The position numbers and the translations under genes are program-made. Shown here piece by piece: positions 1-4,807 of a DNA stretch of 5,755 nucleotides (its first letter is position 1; each line of letters opens with the position of its first letter). The stretch comes from an uncultured Eubacteriales bacterium. Lineage in GTDB: Bacteria > Bacillota > Clostridia > Christensenellales > Pumilibacteraceae. The stretch is taken from NCBI GenBank assembly GCA_900555875.1, contig USNB01000085.1:1-5755 (forward strand). The letters are read 5' to 3'. The notes beneath the pieces are model-generated. The model was given only the letters and a program-made list of their open reading frames with translations. It had not been told where the DNA came from and did no database searches.

Positions 1-217
1 GTTCGCGCGGGCGCAGCACTCCGACCATACGCTCATATAACGCCGCCAGTCCCACTATCGCGCGCTTGCGCTCCGTCAGCTCCAGCATGCGATCTATAGC
101 CTGCCCCGTCGTCAGAGTCGTATCCGCCGCAGTGCGCTCGAGCTGTGCGTCCGTTCGCGCGGCAAGCCGATCCAGCCTCGGCATGAGCTTTGCCGCGGCT
201 ATCGCAAATCTTTCCAT
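1..217 (-). CDS. Hypothetical protein, 5' part only (runs off left edge)
   Basis: The frame opens with ATG at 217 and stays open for 72 codons to the window edge, so the C-terminus is missing. The start is supported by AAGGGGGAG (221-229), close upstream. The visible protein begins MERFAIAAAKLMPRLDRLAA and is hydrophilic, rich in Arg, Ala and Leu, and looks wholly helical. It has no signal peptide, membrane segment or Cys motif. The last visible part (…LYERMVGVLRPRE) vaguely resembles the helical lead-in to a sigma-70 region-4-like or phage-type transcription regulator, but this is a guess and I do not recognise the family. It is transcribed divergently from htpG, and two dyads lie in its promoter and leader region, which suggests regulated expression. 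Confidence 0.72.
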   Translation of the reverse strand, partial: MERFAIAAAKLMPRLDRLAARTDAQLERTAADTTLTTGQAIDRMLELTERKRAIVGLAALYERMVGVLRPRE

Positions 218-243
218 GTGCTCCCCCTTATGGGAAATAAATT

Positions 244-261
244 TTAGAACATATATTCTAA
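244..261. promoter_or_regulatory. Dyad TTAGAA-N6-TTCTAA in leader of the leftward gene
   Basis: The two 6-bp arms (244-249 and 256-261) are perfect inverted repeats around CATATA. The site lies between the predicted start point of the leftward gene (about 265) and its ribosome binding site, a position typical of an operator. Its core GAAC-ATAT-ATTC differs by one base from the GAAC-N4-GTTC core of Gram-positive LexA boxes. A random AT-rich palindrome cannot be excluded. Confidence 0.4.
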
Positions 262-271
262 TTCCACGTGT

Positions 272-280
272 ATAATAGCA
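272..280 (-). promoter_or_regulatory. Extended -10 promoter for the leftward gene
   Basis: On the minus strand the sequence reads TGC-TATTAT, an extended -10 element (TGnTATAAT type), about 55 bases upstream of the ATG at 217. No convincing -35 hexamer stands at 17-18 bp; that position falls inside the 285-310 inverted repeat. The opposite strand also reads TATAAT at 271-276 but lacks a -35. Confidence 0.45.
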
Positions 281-284
281 CACT

Positions 285-310
285 ATTGTGGACAACTGTC
301 TGTCCACAAT
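285..310. repeat. Perfect 10-bp inverted repeat, possible operator or DnaA-box pair
   Basis: ATTGTGGACA (285-294) and TGTCCACAAT (301-310) are perfect inverted repeats with a 6-base centre. Each arm contains a 9-mer close to the DnaA box TTATCCACA: TTGTCCACA on the minus strand (287-295, one difference) and CTGTCCACA on the plus strand (300-308, two differences). The repeat covers the spacer and -35 position of the leftward promoter and lies about 75 bp upstream of the htpG -35. It has no T-run, so a terminator is unlikely. A protein-binding site is the better reading. Confidence 0.6.
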
Positions 311-382
311 TCGATTTTTGTATCACATATTTGCAAAAAATTTTTCATATTCCCGAGCATGACGGCGGATCCGTTCCGAAGG

Positions 383-411
383 TTGACAATCGGGCGAGAT
401 TGATGTACAAT
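383..411 (+). promoter_or_regulatory. htpG promoter, sigma-A type
   Basis: TTGACA (383-388) and TACAAT (406-411) are separated by exactly 17 bp. Transcription should start near 417-418, giving a leader of about 22 bases that holds AAAGGAGG (424-431), 8 bases before the htpG ATG. There is no CIRCE element (TTAGCACTC-N9-GAGTGCTAA), so HrcA control is not indicated. Confidence 0.85.
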
Positions 412-439
412 ACGTTTTGAAATAAAGGAGGCATAACGA

Positions 440-2308
440 ATGGCACTCAAACAGTTCAAGGCGGAGAGCAAAAAGCTCCTCGACCTCATGATCAATTCGA
501 TCTATACGAACAAGGAGATATTCCTGCGCGAAGTCATAAGCAACGCGTCGGACGCGATAGACAAACTGCATTTCATATCGCTGACGGATGAGGACGCGCG
601 CAGGGATTTCCGCATCATGATAACGCGCGACCGCGAAACGCGCACGCTCACCGTGGACGATAACGGCATAGGCATGAGCGCGGCGGAGCTGGAAAGCAAT
701 CTCGGCACGATAGCAAAGAGCGGCACCCTGGAATTCAAGAAAAAGTCGGAGGACAAGAGCGCCGCCGAAGAGCTTATCGGGCAGTTCGGCGTAGGGTTCT
801 ATTCCTGTTTCATGGTAGCCGACGAAGTGACCGTAATCAGCCGCAGATACGGTGAAGCCGGAGCGCACAAGTGGGTCAGCAAAGGCGCGAGCGGATATGA
901 GATAACGGACGCCGAGCGCGAAACGAGCGGCACGACGGTGATCCTCAGGCTCAAGGAAGACGCGGACGGCGAAAACTACTCGCAGTATCTCGAAGAATAC
1001 ACGATACGTTCGCTCGTCAAGCATTATTCGGATTACATCCGCTACCCCATCATGACGGACGTCGTGAAATATACGGACAAGAAGACGGACGACGGCAAAC
1101 CGGTAACCGAAACGGAGATCGAGACGCTCAATTCCATGGTTCCCATCTGGAAACGCCGCCGCGCCGACGTAAAGGACGAAGAATACAACGACTTCTATAC
1201 GGATAATTTCGGCGAGGGCGACGCTCCCGCGCGCATCATAACGGCGAATATGGAAGGAACGGTGAGCTTCACCGCGCTGCTGTTCATCCCCTCCCGCCCG
1301 CCTTTCGACTATTATACCAAGGCGTTCAAACGCGGGCTGAAGCTGTATTCGAACGGCGTGCTCATAATGGATACCTGCGAAAAACTGCTGCCCGACTGGC
1401 TGGGCTTCGTGCGCGGCGTCGTGGATTCGTCCGATCTCTCGCTCAATATTTCGCGTGAGATGCTCCAGCACGACCGCCAGCTCAAGGAGATCGCCAGGAC
1501 GCTCGAAAAAAAGCTGCTCGGAGAACTCGCCAAATGGATGGAAAGCGACCGCGAAGATTATGAAAAGTTCTTCGCCAACTTCGGCATAACGCTCAAGTTC
1601 GGCGCATACGAGGGCTTCGGCATGAACCTTCCGAAGATAAAGGATCTCCTCATCTACAAGACGGCAAAGGGCAAGACGGTATCGCTCAAAGAGTACGTCG
1701 CAGCCATGCCCGAGGAGCAGAAGGATATCTATTACGCTTCGGGATCGGACGTCGTTTCGCTCGGTTCCCTGCCCCAGGTGACCGCAGTCGTCGGCAAAGG
1801 CTACGACGTGCTCCTGCTCACGGACAACGTGGACGAATTCGTCGTCAAACTCATGGATAAGTACGACGAAAAGGCGCTTAAAAGCGTTTCGTCCGATTCG
1901 CTCGATCTCGCGACCGACGAGGAAAAATCGGAAGCGGAAAAGCAGGCGGCGGACAACAAGTCTCTCCTCGACGAGGTGAAAAACGCGCTGTCCGGCAACG
2001 TGTCGGAAGTCAGACTGTCGACCATGCTCGGCGATTATGCGAGCGGACTGTCCGCCAAAGGCGAACTGTCCATCGAAATGGCGAAAGTGCTCGCGTCCAT
2101 GCCGGGCAACGAAAAGATACGCGCGGAATACGTGCTCGAGCTCAATCCCGAACACCGCATGTTCTCGCTTCTCCGCTCGCTCTCCGAAACGGATAAACCT
2201 AAATTCGGCAAGCTCTGCGTACTGCTCTATACGGAAGCGGCGCTCACCGTGGGCATCGATCCCGAAAATCCCGGCGAATTCGTCAAGCTCATAAACGAAT
2301 TTATCTGA
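440..2308 (+). CDS. htpG: HtpG, Hsp90-family ATP-dependent chaperone
   Basis: Complete 622-residue protein, the usual bacterial Hsp90 length. The N-terminal GHKL ATPase domain (about 1-215) shows the catalytic Glu and Mg-binding Asn in EVISNASDAIDK (E31, N35, D38), DNGIGM (74-79), LGTIAKSGT (88-96), the glycine-rich lid hinge QFGVGFYS (115-122) and GTTV (164-167). The middle domain (about 225-485) has SRPPFD (285-290), LYSNGVLI (302-309) and LNISREMLQ (335-343), whose R339 is the conserved Arg contacting the ATP gamma-phosphate. The C-terminal dimerisation domain (about 510-622) includes MPGNEKIRAEYVLELNPEH. As in bacteria generally there is no MEEVD tail, so it should be a cytosolic homodimer that remodels client proteins, often with DnaK. 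The start is fixed by AAAGGAGG and conserved residues from position 5 onward. It is monocistronic, with its own promoter and terminator. No damage is seen. Confidence 0.98.
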   Translation: MALKQFKAESKKLLDLMINSIYTNKEIFLREVISNASDAIDKLHFISLTDEDARRDFRIMITRDRETRTLTVDDNGIGMSAAELESNLGTIAKSGTLEFKKKSEDKSAAEELIGQFGVGFYSCFMVADEVTVISRRYGEAGAHKWVSKGASGYEITDAERETSGTTVILRLKEDADGENYSQYLEEYTIRSLVKHYSDYIRYPIMTDVVKYTDKKTDDGKPVTETEIETLNSMVPIWKRRRADVKDEEYNDFYTDNFGEGDAPARIITANMEGTVSFTALLFIPSRPPFDYYTKAFKRGLKLYSNGVLIMDTCEKLLPDWLGFVRGVVDSSDLSLNISREMLQHDRQLKEIARTLEKKLLGELAKWMESDREDYEKFFANFGITLKFGAYEGFGMNLPKIKDLLIYKTAKGKTVSLKEYVAAMPEEQKDIYYASGSDVVSLGSLPQVTAVVGKGYDVLLLTDNVDEFVVKLMDKYDEKALKSVSSDSLDLATDEEKSEAEKQAADNKSLLDEVKNALSGNVSEVRLSTMLGDYASGLSAKGELSIEMAKVLASMPGNEKIRAEYVLELNPEHRMFSLLRSLSETDKPKFGKLCVLLYTEAALTVGIDPENPGEFVKLINEFI

Positions 2309-2339
2309 GCGCTGCACCCCGAAAAAACGGTCATATGCG

Positions 2340-2375
2340 AAGGAGGCTTCCTGCGACGAGAAGCCTCCTTTTCTT
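2340..2375 (+). terminator. Rho-independent terminator of htpG
   Basis: AAGGAGGCTTC (2340-2350) pairs perfectly with GAAGCCTCCTT (2360-2370) around a 9-base loop. The descending arm runs into TTTTCTT. The hairpin lies 31 bases after the htpG stop. Confidence 0.93.
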
Positions 2376-2398
2376 ATATGCCGGACGGATTTTCGGTA

Positions 2399-2427
2399 TT
2401 GACAAATATACGATCGCATGTTATAAT
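2399..2427 (+). promoter_or_regulatory. Orphan perfect-consensus sigma-A promoter
   Basis: TTGACA (2399-2404), a 17-bp spacer and TATAAT (2422-2427) match the consensus exactly. A second TATAAT follows at 2433-2438 without a usable -35. Start of transcription is expected near 2434. The promoter follows the htpG terminator and reads toward the short frame at 2454 and then antisense into the IS30 remnant, so its original gene seems to be gone or reduced. Confidence 0.8.
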
Positions 2428-2453
2428 CATTTTATAATACACGATACGGGTTG

Positions 2454-2573
2454 ATGATGATGAAAATTCTGTTGGGAAAAAACGGATACGAAAGCGTACG
2501 CTACGATTCGCCTGACTCTCTTATATATATAAGACGTTATCGCGTGGACGATAGTATCTCGGTATATCCCTGA
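2454..2573 (+). pseudogene. 39-codon open frame, likely 5' stub of a gene cut by the IS30 remnant
   Basis: The frame starts with three ATG codons (2454-2462), about 20 bases after the predicted start point of a perfect promoter, and reads MMMKILLGKNGYESVRYDSP before passing into DNA that on the other strand encodes the IS30 transposase. It stops at 2571-2573 inside that remnant. Only about the first 30 codons therefore lie outside recognisable IS sequence. There is no good Shine-Dalgarno (only ACGGG), and I do not recognise the peptide. The likeliest reading is the beginning of a chromosomal gene whose remainder was replaced during the insertion and deletion. A real small protein or non-coding RNA is an alternative. 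Confidence 0.35.
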
Positions 2574-2718
2574 AGAACGTACAGTTCCGTCTTAACTCCC
2601 CGGATACCGAGCTGACGTTTCTTCCGAGCAATCTCGCGATTTCCCTATAACTTTTTCCTTTAACATAGTATTCTCGTAGACAACAACGTTCTTCTATGGT
2701 AAAATGTTTATAGTTCAT
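2521..2718 (-). pseudogene. IS30-family transposase, N-terminal fragment
   Basis: The 65-residue reading begins MNYKHFTIEERCCLREYYVK and contains the IS30 N-terminal helix-turn-helix, with GKSYREIARLLGRNVSSVS at residues 21-39, then RRNC and a DIP-YY segment at about 51-57. This N-terminal domain normally recognises the IS ends. A full IS30 transposase has roughly 320-400 residues with a C-terminal DDE nuclease domain; here similarity stops after about residue 57 and an unrelated RPRDNVLYI tail leads to a stop. GAGGAG (2725-2730) stands 6 bases before the ATG, so a short DNA-binding peptide could still be made. It could in principle bind and repress related IS copies, but that is speculation. 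Confidence 0.88.
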
Positions 2719-2779
2719 ACAGATCTCCTCTTGTGTAAATGGTTTTGCAACTCTATTTTACCACAGATTTGTATGAACT
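2712..2779 (-). promoter_or_regulatory. Long-range hairpin covering the transposase start codon
   Basis: Positions 2712-2726 and 2765-2779 are inverted repeats, pairing at 14 of 15 positions (mismatch 2722/2769) across 38 bases. The arm near the gene contains the transposase ATG (2716-2718) and reaches the edge of its Shine-Dalgarno. In plus-strand RNA the mismatch becomes a G-U pair, and the stem is followed by a run of seven T (2782-2788), so it might also weakly terminate rightward transcripts. Confidence 0.6.
2755..2763 (-). promoter_or_regulatory. Extended -10 promoter of the IS30 transposase
   Basis: The minus strand reads TGG-TAAAAT, an extended -10 element, with no clear -35. Transcripts should start near 2748, about 30 bases before the ATG. 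That is downstream of the distal arm of the hairpin (2765-2779), so the element's own message would lack that arm. Confidence 0.5.
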
Positions 2780-2828
2780 CCTTTTTTTCTCTCTACTGTT
2801 GCACTTAATAGTATAATTCACCCAAACG

Positions 2829-2866
2829 AAAAACGCGTCCCGCAAGGTCCTCCTTGCGGGACGCGT
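2829..2866 (-). terminator. Strong rho-independent terminator of the zinc-ribbon gene
   Basis: ACGCGTCCCGCAAGG (2833-2847) pairs perfectly over 15 bp with 2852-2866 around the tetraloop TCCT. On the minus strand the stem ends in a run of five T (2829-2833) and then CGTTTG. On the plus strand no T-run follows. It lies 26 bases past the stop at 2893 and 133 bases past the stop at 3000, which favours 2893 as the ancestral gene end. Confidence 0.9.
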
Positions 2867-2892
2867 AAAATCACACGTCGTATCGCTTAAAT

Positions 2893-3014
2893 TCATCTTT
2901 TATTATTTGGCGGCGCGGTCCGGGTGTAAGTTCTCGCCTGTTTTATCCGCAGAGACATAAACAGCAGAAAAACCACGCCCATCACGCCGAAGCCCGCCGT
3001 CAATGCGATAAAAA
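2893..3014 (-). pseudogene. Displaced C-terminal end of the zinc-ribbon protein (-1 frame)
   Basis: Relative to the gene at 3000-3680 this segment is in the -1 frame. After a slip at the T5 run (plus strand A5, 3010-3014) it encodes about 39 residues beginning FIALTAGFGVMGVVFLLF, a clear transmembrane helix, followed by the basic tail SLRIKQARTYTRTAPPNNKR and a TGA at 2893-2895. Joined to residue F223 upstream it yields a protein of about 262 residues with two transmembrane helices and a short NPF turn. The stop lies just before the terminator. It has no start or ribosome binding site of its own within this part. Confidence 0.7.
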
Positions 3015-3680
3015 CGGATTTACCGTCAGATAAAGCACGAAGCCTGCCAGCGCCAGGAGCAGGAACGCTCCGGCGAGCGCCGCCCACATAACGACGGCTT
3101 TGGACAATTTTTTTATCATCAGCGCGTCGTAATCGGAGATTATGGCGCGAACGCGTTCGAGCACTCCGGCATATTCGGCTTTTGCCGACGGCGAAGCGTT
3201 CGTCAATTTCACGAGCGGTTCATAGCATATGGTCAGCGGATGAACGTAATGCGGCGTCAGAGGCTGCCATAAAAGCGCATGAGAAGCACGGGCATTCAGC
3301 ATGCCGGCATAGCGCTCCGTACCGTAGGCGGCATACTCGTCAAAGCCCGTCATGGCATAAGCATACCCCGCAGGCTCGTCCGGATATTCCTTCATGATCT
3401 TTTCCGCTTCGTCGACGAGTTCGGTGCGCATCCCCGCTGCCTGCAAGCGTCTGCACTTTTCTTTCGCCTCGTTCAGCTTTGCCGCTCCGACGAGGCCGAA
3501 CATCTCGTCCGCGTCTTTTCCGTCGACCGTGATATGCGCAGTCACATACGTATTATAATTGTTGATCGCTTTTTGCGTGACGAACGCAGTGCCGCAATAC
3601 GGACATATCCCGGCGTCCGCCGCATCGTCGATCTCTATATTCGCGCCGCACTGCGTGCATTTTGCAGGGACCTTAGCCAT
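3000..3680 (-). CDS. TFIIB-type zinc-ribbon membrane protein (likely frameshifted at its 3' end)
   Basis: The uninterrupted reading is 226 residues. An N-terminal zinc ribbon is formed by CTQCG (C8, C11) and CPYCG (C26, C29), followed by KAINNYNTYVT, a junction I recognise from uncharacterised Firmicutes proteins annotated as TFIIB-type zinc finger domain-containing. Residues 60-190 form a soluble, mostly helical domain. Residues about 194-220 are a transmembrane helix (VVMWAALAGAFLLLALAGFV), so the ribbon probably faces the cytoplasm. The frame ends at LTVNPFLSH, shortly after a T5 run. A second transmembrane helix is encoded in the -1 frame immediately downstream, so either the gene is mutated or the base run is a slippage site or sequencing error. 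The start at 3680 has GGAG 7 bases upstream. Its role is unknown: the ribbon suggests protein or nucleic-acid binding at the membrane. It is divergent from the CPBP protease gene. Confidence 0.85.
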   Translation of the reverse strand: MAKVPAKCTQCGANIEIDDAADAGICPYCGTAFVTQKAINNYNTYVTAHITVDGKDADEMFGLVGAAKLNEAKEKCRRLQAAGMRTELVDEAEKIMKEYPDEPAGYAYAMTGFDEYAAYGTERYAGMLNARASHALLWQPLTPHYVHPLTICYEPLVKLTNASPSAKAEYAGVLERVRAIISDYDALMIKKLSKAVVMWAALAGAFLLLALAGFVLYLTVNPFLSH

Positions 3681-3713
3681 CGCTCATCTCCGTCTCCCCT
3701 CTCGTTTTCGGAT

Positions 3714-3742
3714 ATTATAACACCGCGGTCCTGCACTGTCAA
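3714..3742 (-). promoter_or_regulatory. Consensus promoter of the zinc-ribbon gene
   Basis: On the minus strand TTGACA (3737-3742) and TATAAT (3714-3719) are separated by exactly 17 bp, a perfect consensus match. Transcription should start near 3707, leaving a leader of about 27 bases with GGAG at 3688-3691. Confidence 0.88.
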
Positions 3743-3777
3743 CCGTTTTCCCTTCCGCGCACCGACGGGATAATCGC

Positions 3778-3806
3778 TTGCGTTTGGCGCGATACTGCTG
3801 TATAAT
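3778..3806 (+). promoter_or_regulatory. Promoter of the CPBP protease gene
   Basis: TTGCGT (3778-3783), a 17-bp spacer and TATAAT (3801-3806). The -10 ends only 9 bases before the ATG at 3816, so transcription should start at about 3812-3814. The -35 hexamers of this promoter and of the divergent one are 35 bp apart, close enough for one regulator to act on both. Confidence 0.75.
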
Positions 3807-3815
3807 AATTACGAT

Positions 3816-4643
3816 ATGGAAACTCACGACAAAAAGCGTAGGCTGCCGCTTATCGCCGCCATCGTCGCGTATGCGGCGAGCATAGCGCTGATCGTATTCG
3901 AAACGGTCGCGAATTCCGCGCTTTACGACGGGCAGCCCCCGACGGCGTTCACCCTCGCGCTGAGCGCGTCCGAACGTATAATGCTCGCCGCCGCGTTCGC
4001 ATGCGTTGCCGCGCTCGCCGGATACGGCAGACTGCTGAAGCCGAGGATAAAGGGCGGCGTCATCGCTTTCACAGCGTCGGTCGCAGTCGCGGTCGCGAAC
4101 TTTCCGTTTTTCACGCTTATCGGCGGAGAACTGACATATACCGCGAACGCGGGCGTGACGGCGCTGTATCTCGTCAACTGCGTGGCGATAGGAGCGTTCG
4201 AGGAATGTGCGTTCAGAGGCGTGCTGCTCCCGTTCCTGTTCGGCTATATGAAAGAAAAAAGATATGCCGGAGTGCTGTCCGCCGTGCTGTCCTCCGCGAT
4301 ATTCGCGCTCTTTCACATCTTCAATCTTTTTGCCGGAGCGTCTTTCGGCGGCACTCTCATGCAGGTAGGCTATACTTTCCTTACGGGCTGCATGTTCGCC
4401 GCCGTGCTGCTCCTGACGCGCTCCGTACTGCCCGGCATAGTCGCGCACGCGCTGTATGACGTAGGCGGCACAATGGTGACGTATGACGTCGCGGAGGGCA
4501 GCAATTGGGACGCGCCGTCCATAGCGATAATGGCAGTCGTGTCCGCGCTCGCGGGGCTGTATCTGTTCATCGCCGCCGTCCGCCGCACGGCGTTCGCCCG
4601 TTACGAGCTGTTGGAGCCCGAACGAGCCGAAACGCAAAGCTGA
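3816..4643 (+). CDS. CPBP-family (Rce1/Abi-type) intramembrane metalloprotease
   Basis: The 275-residue protein has a short basic N-terminus (KKRR) and about seven or eight hydrophobic segments (near 10-30, 54-70, 81-102, 112-128, 151-167, 180-200, 203-216, 235-255). The three CPBP signature motifs are present: EExxxR at 129-134 (E129, E130, R134, in FEECAFRG), FxxxH at 163-167 (H167, in FALFH) and H211 with D215 in HALYD. In Rce1 these Glu and His residues form the active site within the membrane. Substrates are unknown. Bacterial relatives include proteins linked to bacteriocin self-immunity and to maturation of small peptides, but no bacteriocin gene is visible here. There is no Shine-Dalgarno, and the promoter -10 almost touches the ATG, so the message looks leaderless. 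The next Met (residue 56) would lose the first membrane segment. A terminator follows. Confidence 0.93.
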   Translation: METHDKKRRLPLIAAIVAYAASIALIVFETVANSALYDGQPPTAFTLALSASERIMLAAAFACVAALAGYGRLLKPRIKGGVIAFTASVAVAVANFPFFTLIGGELTYTANAGVTALYLVNCVAIGAFEECAFRGVLLPFLFGYMKEKRYAGVLSAVLSSAIFALFHIFNLFAGASFGGTLMQVGYTFLTGCMFAAVLLLTRSVLPGIVAHALYDVGGTMVTYDVAEGSNWDAPSIAIMAVVSALAGLYLFIAAVRRTAFARYELLEPERAETQS

Positions 4644-4680
4644 TTAAAGATAACGCACCGAAGCGCAAAACCGATTAAAG
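4627..4680 (+). repeat. Imperfect tandem duplication over the CPBP stop codon
   Basis: A 23-base unit at 4627-4649 recurs at 4658-4680 with 20 of 23 identities and a period of 31. The first copy includes the last codons and the TGA stop (4641-4643); the second is non-coding. It looks like a small local duplication between the gene and its terminator. Confidence 0.7.
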
Positions 4681-4687
4681 CATATAC

Positions 4688-4717
4688 AAAACGCACCCGA
4701 ACTCGGGTGCGTTTTTT
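4688..4717. terminator. Terminator between convergent genes, usable in both directions
   Basis: ACGCACCCG (4691-4699) pairs with CGGGTGCGT (4704-4712) around AACT, and the stem can be extended by flanking A-T pairs. Rightward transcripts meet six T (4712-4717), while leftward transcripts meet four T (opposite 4688-4691). It serves the CPBP gene from the left and the rRNA methyltransferase gene from the right. Confidence 0.9.
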
Positions 4718-4807
4718 CTGCTATTCCGCTTCGGGCAGTTTCAGTATGACGGATAGTCTGCCGCCCGGGGATAACTGTTTCCCCATCATCCGCCGCCGGT
4801 ATAGTTT

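Larger units (their letters stand above)
2521..2819 (-). mobile_element. Truncated IS30-family insertion sequence (5' end only)
   Basis: About 300 bp of an IS30-type element survive: one end, the transposase leader and the first part of the transposase. The outer boundary is placed near 2810-2819 because the minus strand there reads AAGTGCAACAGT; from memory, many IS30-family ends carry a GCAACAGT-like core near the tip. The inner boundary is near 2545-2555, where transposase similarity stops. The catalytic domain and the other end are missing, so the copy is dead in cis. Base composition is AT-rich against GC-rich neighbours. The exact outer end is uncertain because no target duplication can be identified with the far side lost. 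Confidence 0.72.
2309..2892. other. 584-bp stretch with no intact gene
   Basis: In order it holds the htpG terminator, an orphan consensus promoter, a short truncated open frame, an IS30 remnant and the terminator of the zinc-ribbon gene. From about 2400 to 2830 it is clearly more AT-rich than the flanking genes, which fits inserted and decaying DNA. I see no tRNA, riboswitch or further open frame that looks coding. Confidence 0.7.

Noticed and set aside
285..310. Inverted repeat read as a replication origin element
   Set aside because: There are only two DnaA-box-like 9-mers, no further cluster, and no dnaA or dnaN nearby, so this is kept only as a possible protein-binding site.
383..440. 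CIRCE/HrcA control of htpG
   Set aside because: No TTAGCACTC-N9-GAGTGCTAA repeat exists between the promoter and the start codon.
323..2419. A 698-codon open frame antisense to htpG
   Set aside because: It is an echo of htpG codon bias. The product is a low-complexity mix rich in Arg, Phe, His and Val with no family features, while the plus strand encodes an unmistakable Hsp90.
2712..2788. IS30 inverted repeat plus T-run read as a dedicated plus-strand terminator
   Set aside because: The 38-base loop is far too long for an efficient intrinsic terminator. Masking of the transposase start explains the position better, though weak termination is not excluded.
3684..4637. A 317-codon open frame antisense to the CPBP gene
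   Set aside because: The predicted product is very rich in Arg, Glu, His and Gln with no recognisable domain. The sense strand has the CPBP motifs, promoter and terminator.
3816..4643. CPBP protein read as part of an abortive-infection or bacteriocin-immunity system
   Set aside because: The family name Abi invites this reading, but no bacteriocin precursor, transporter, toxin or phage-defence gene is present in the window.
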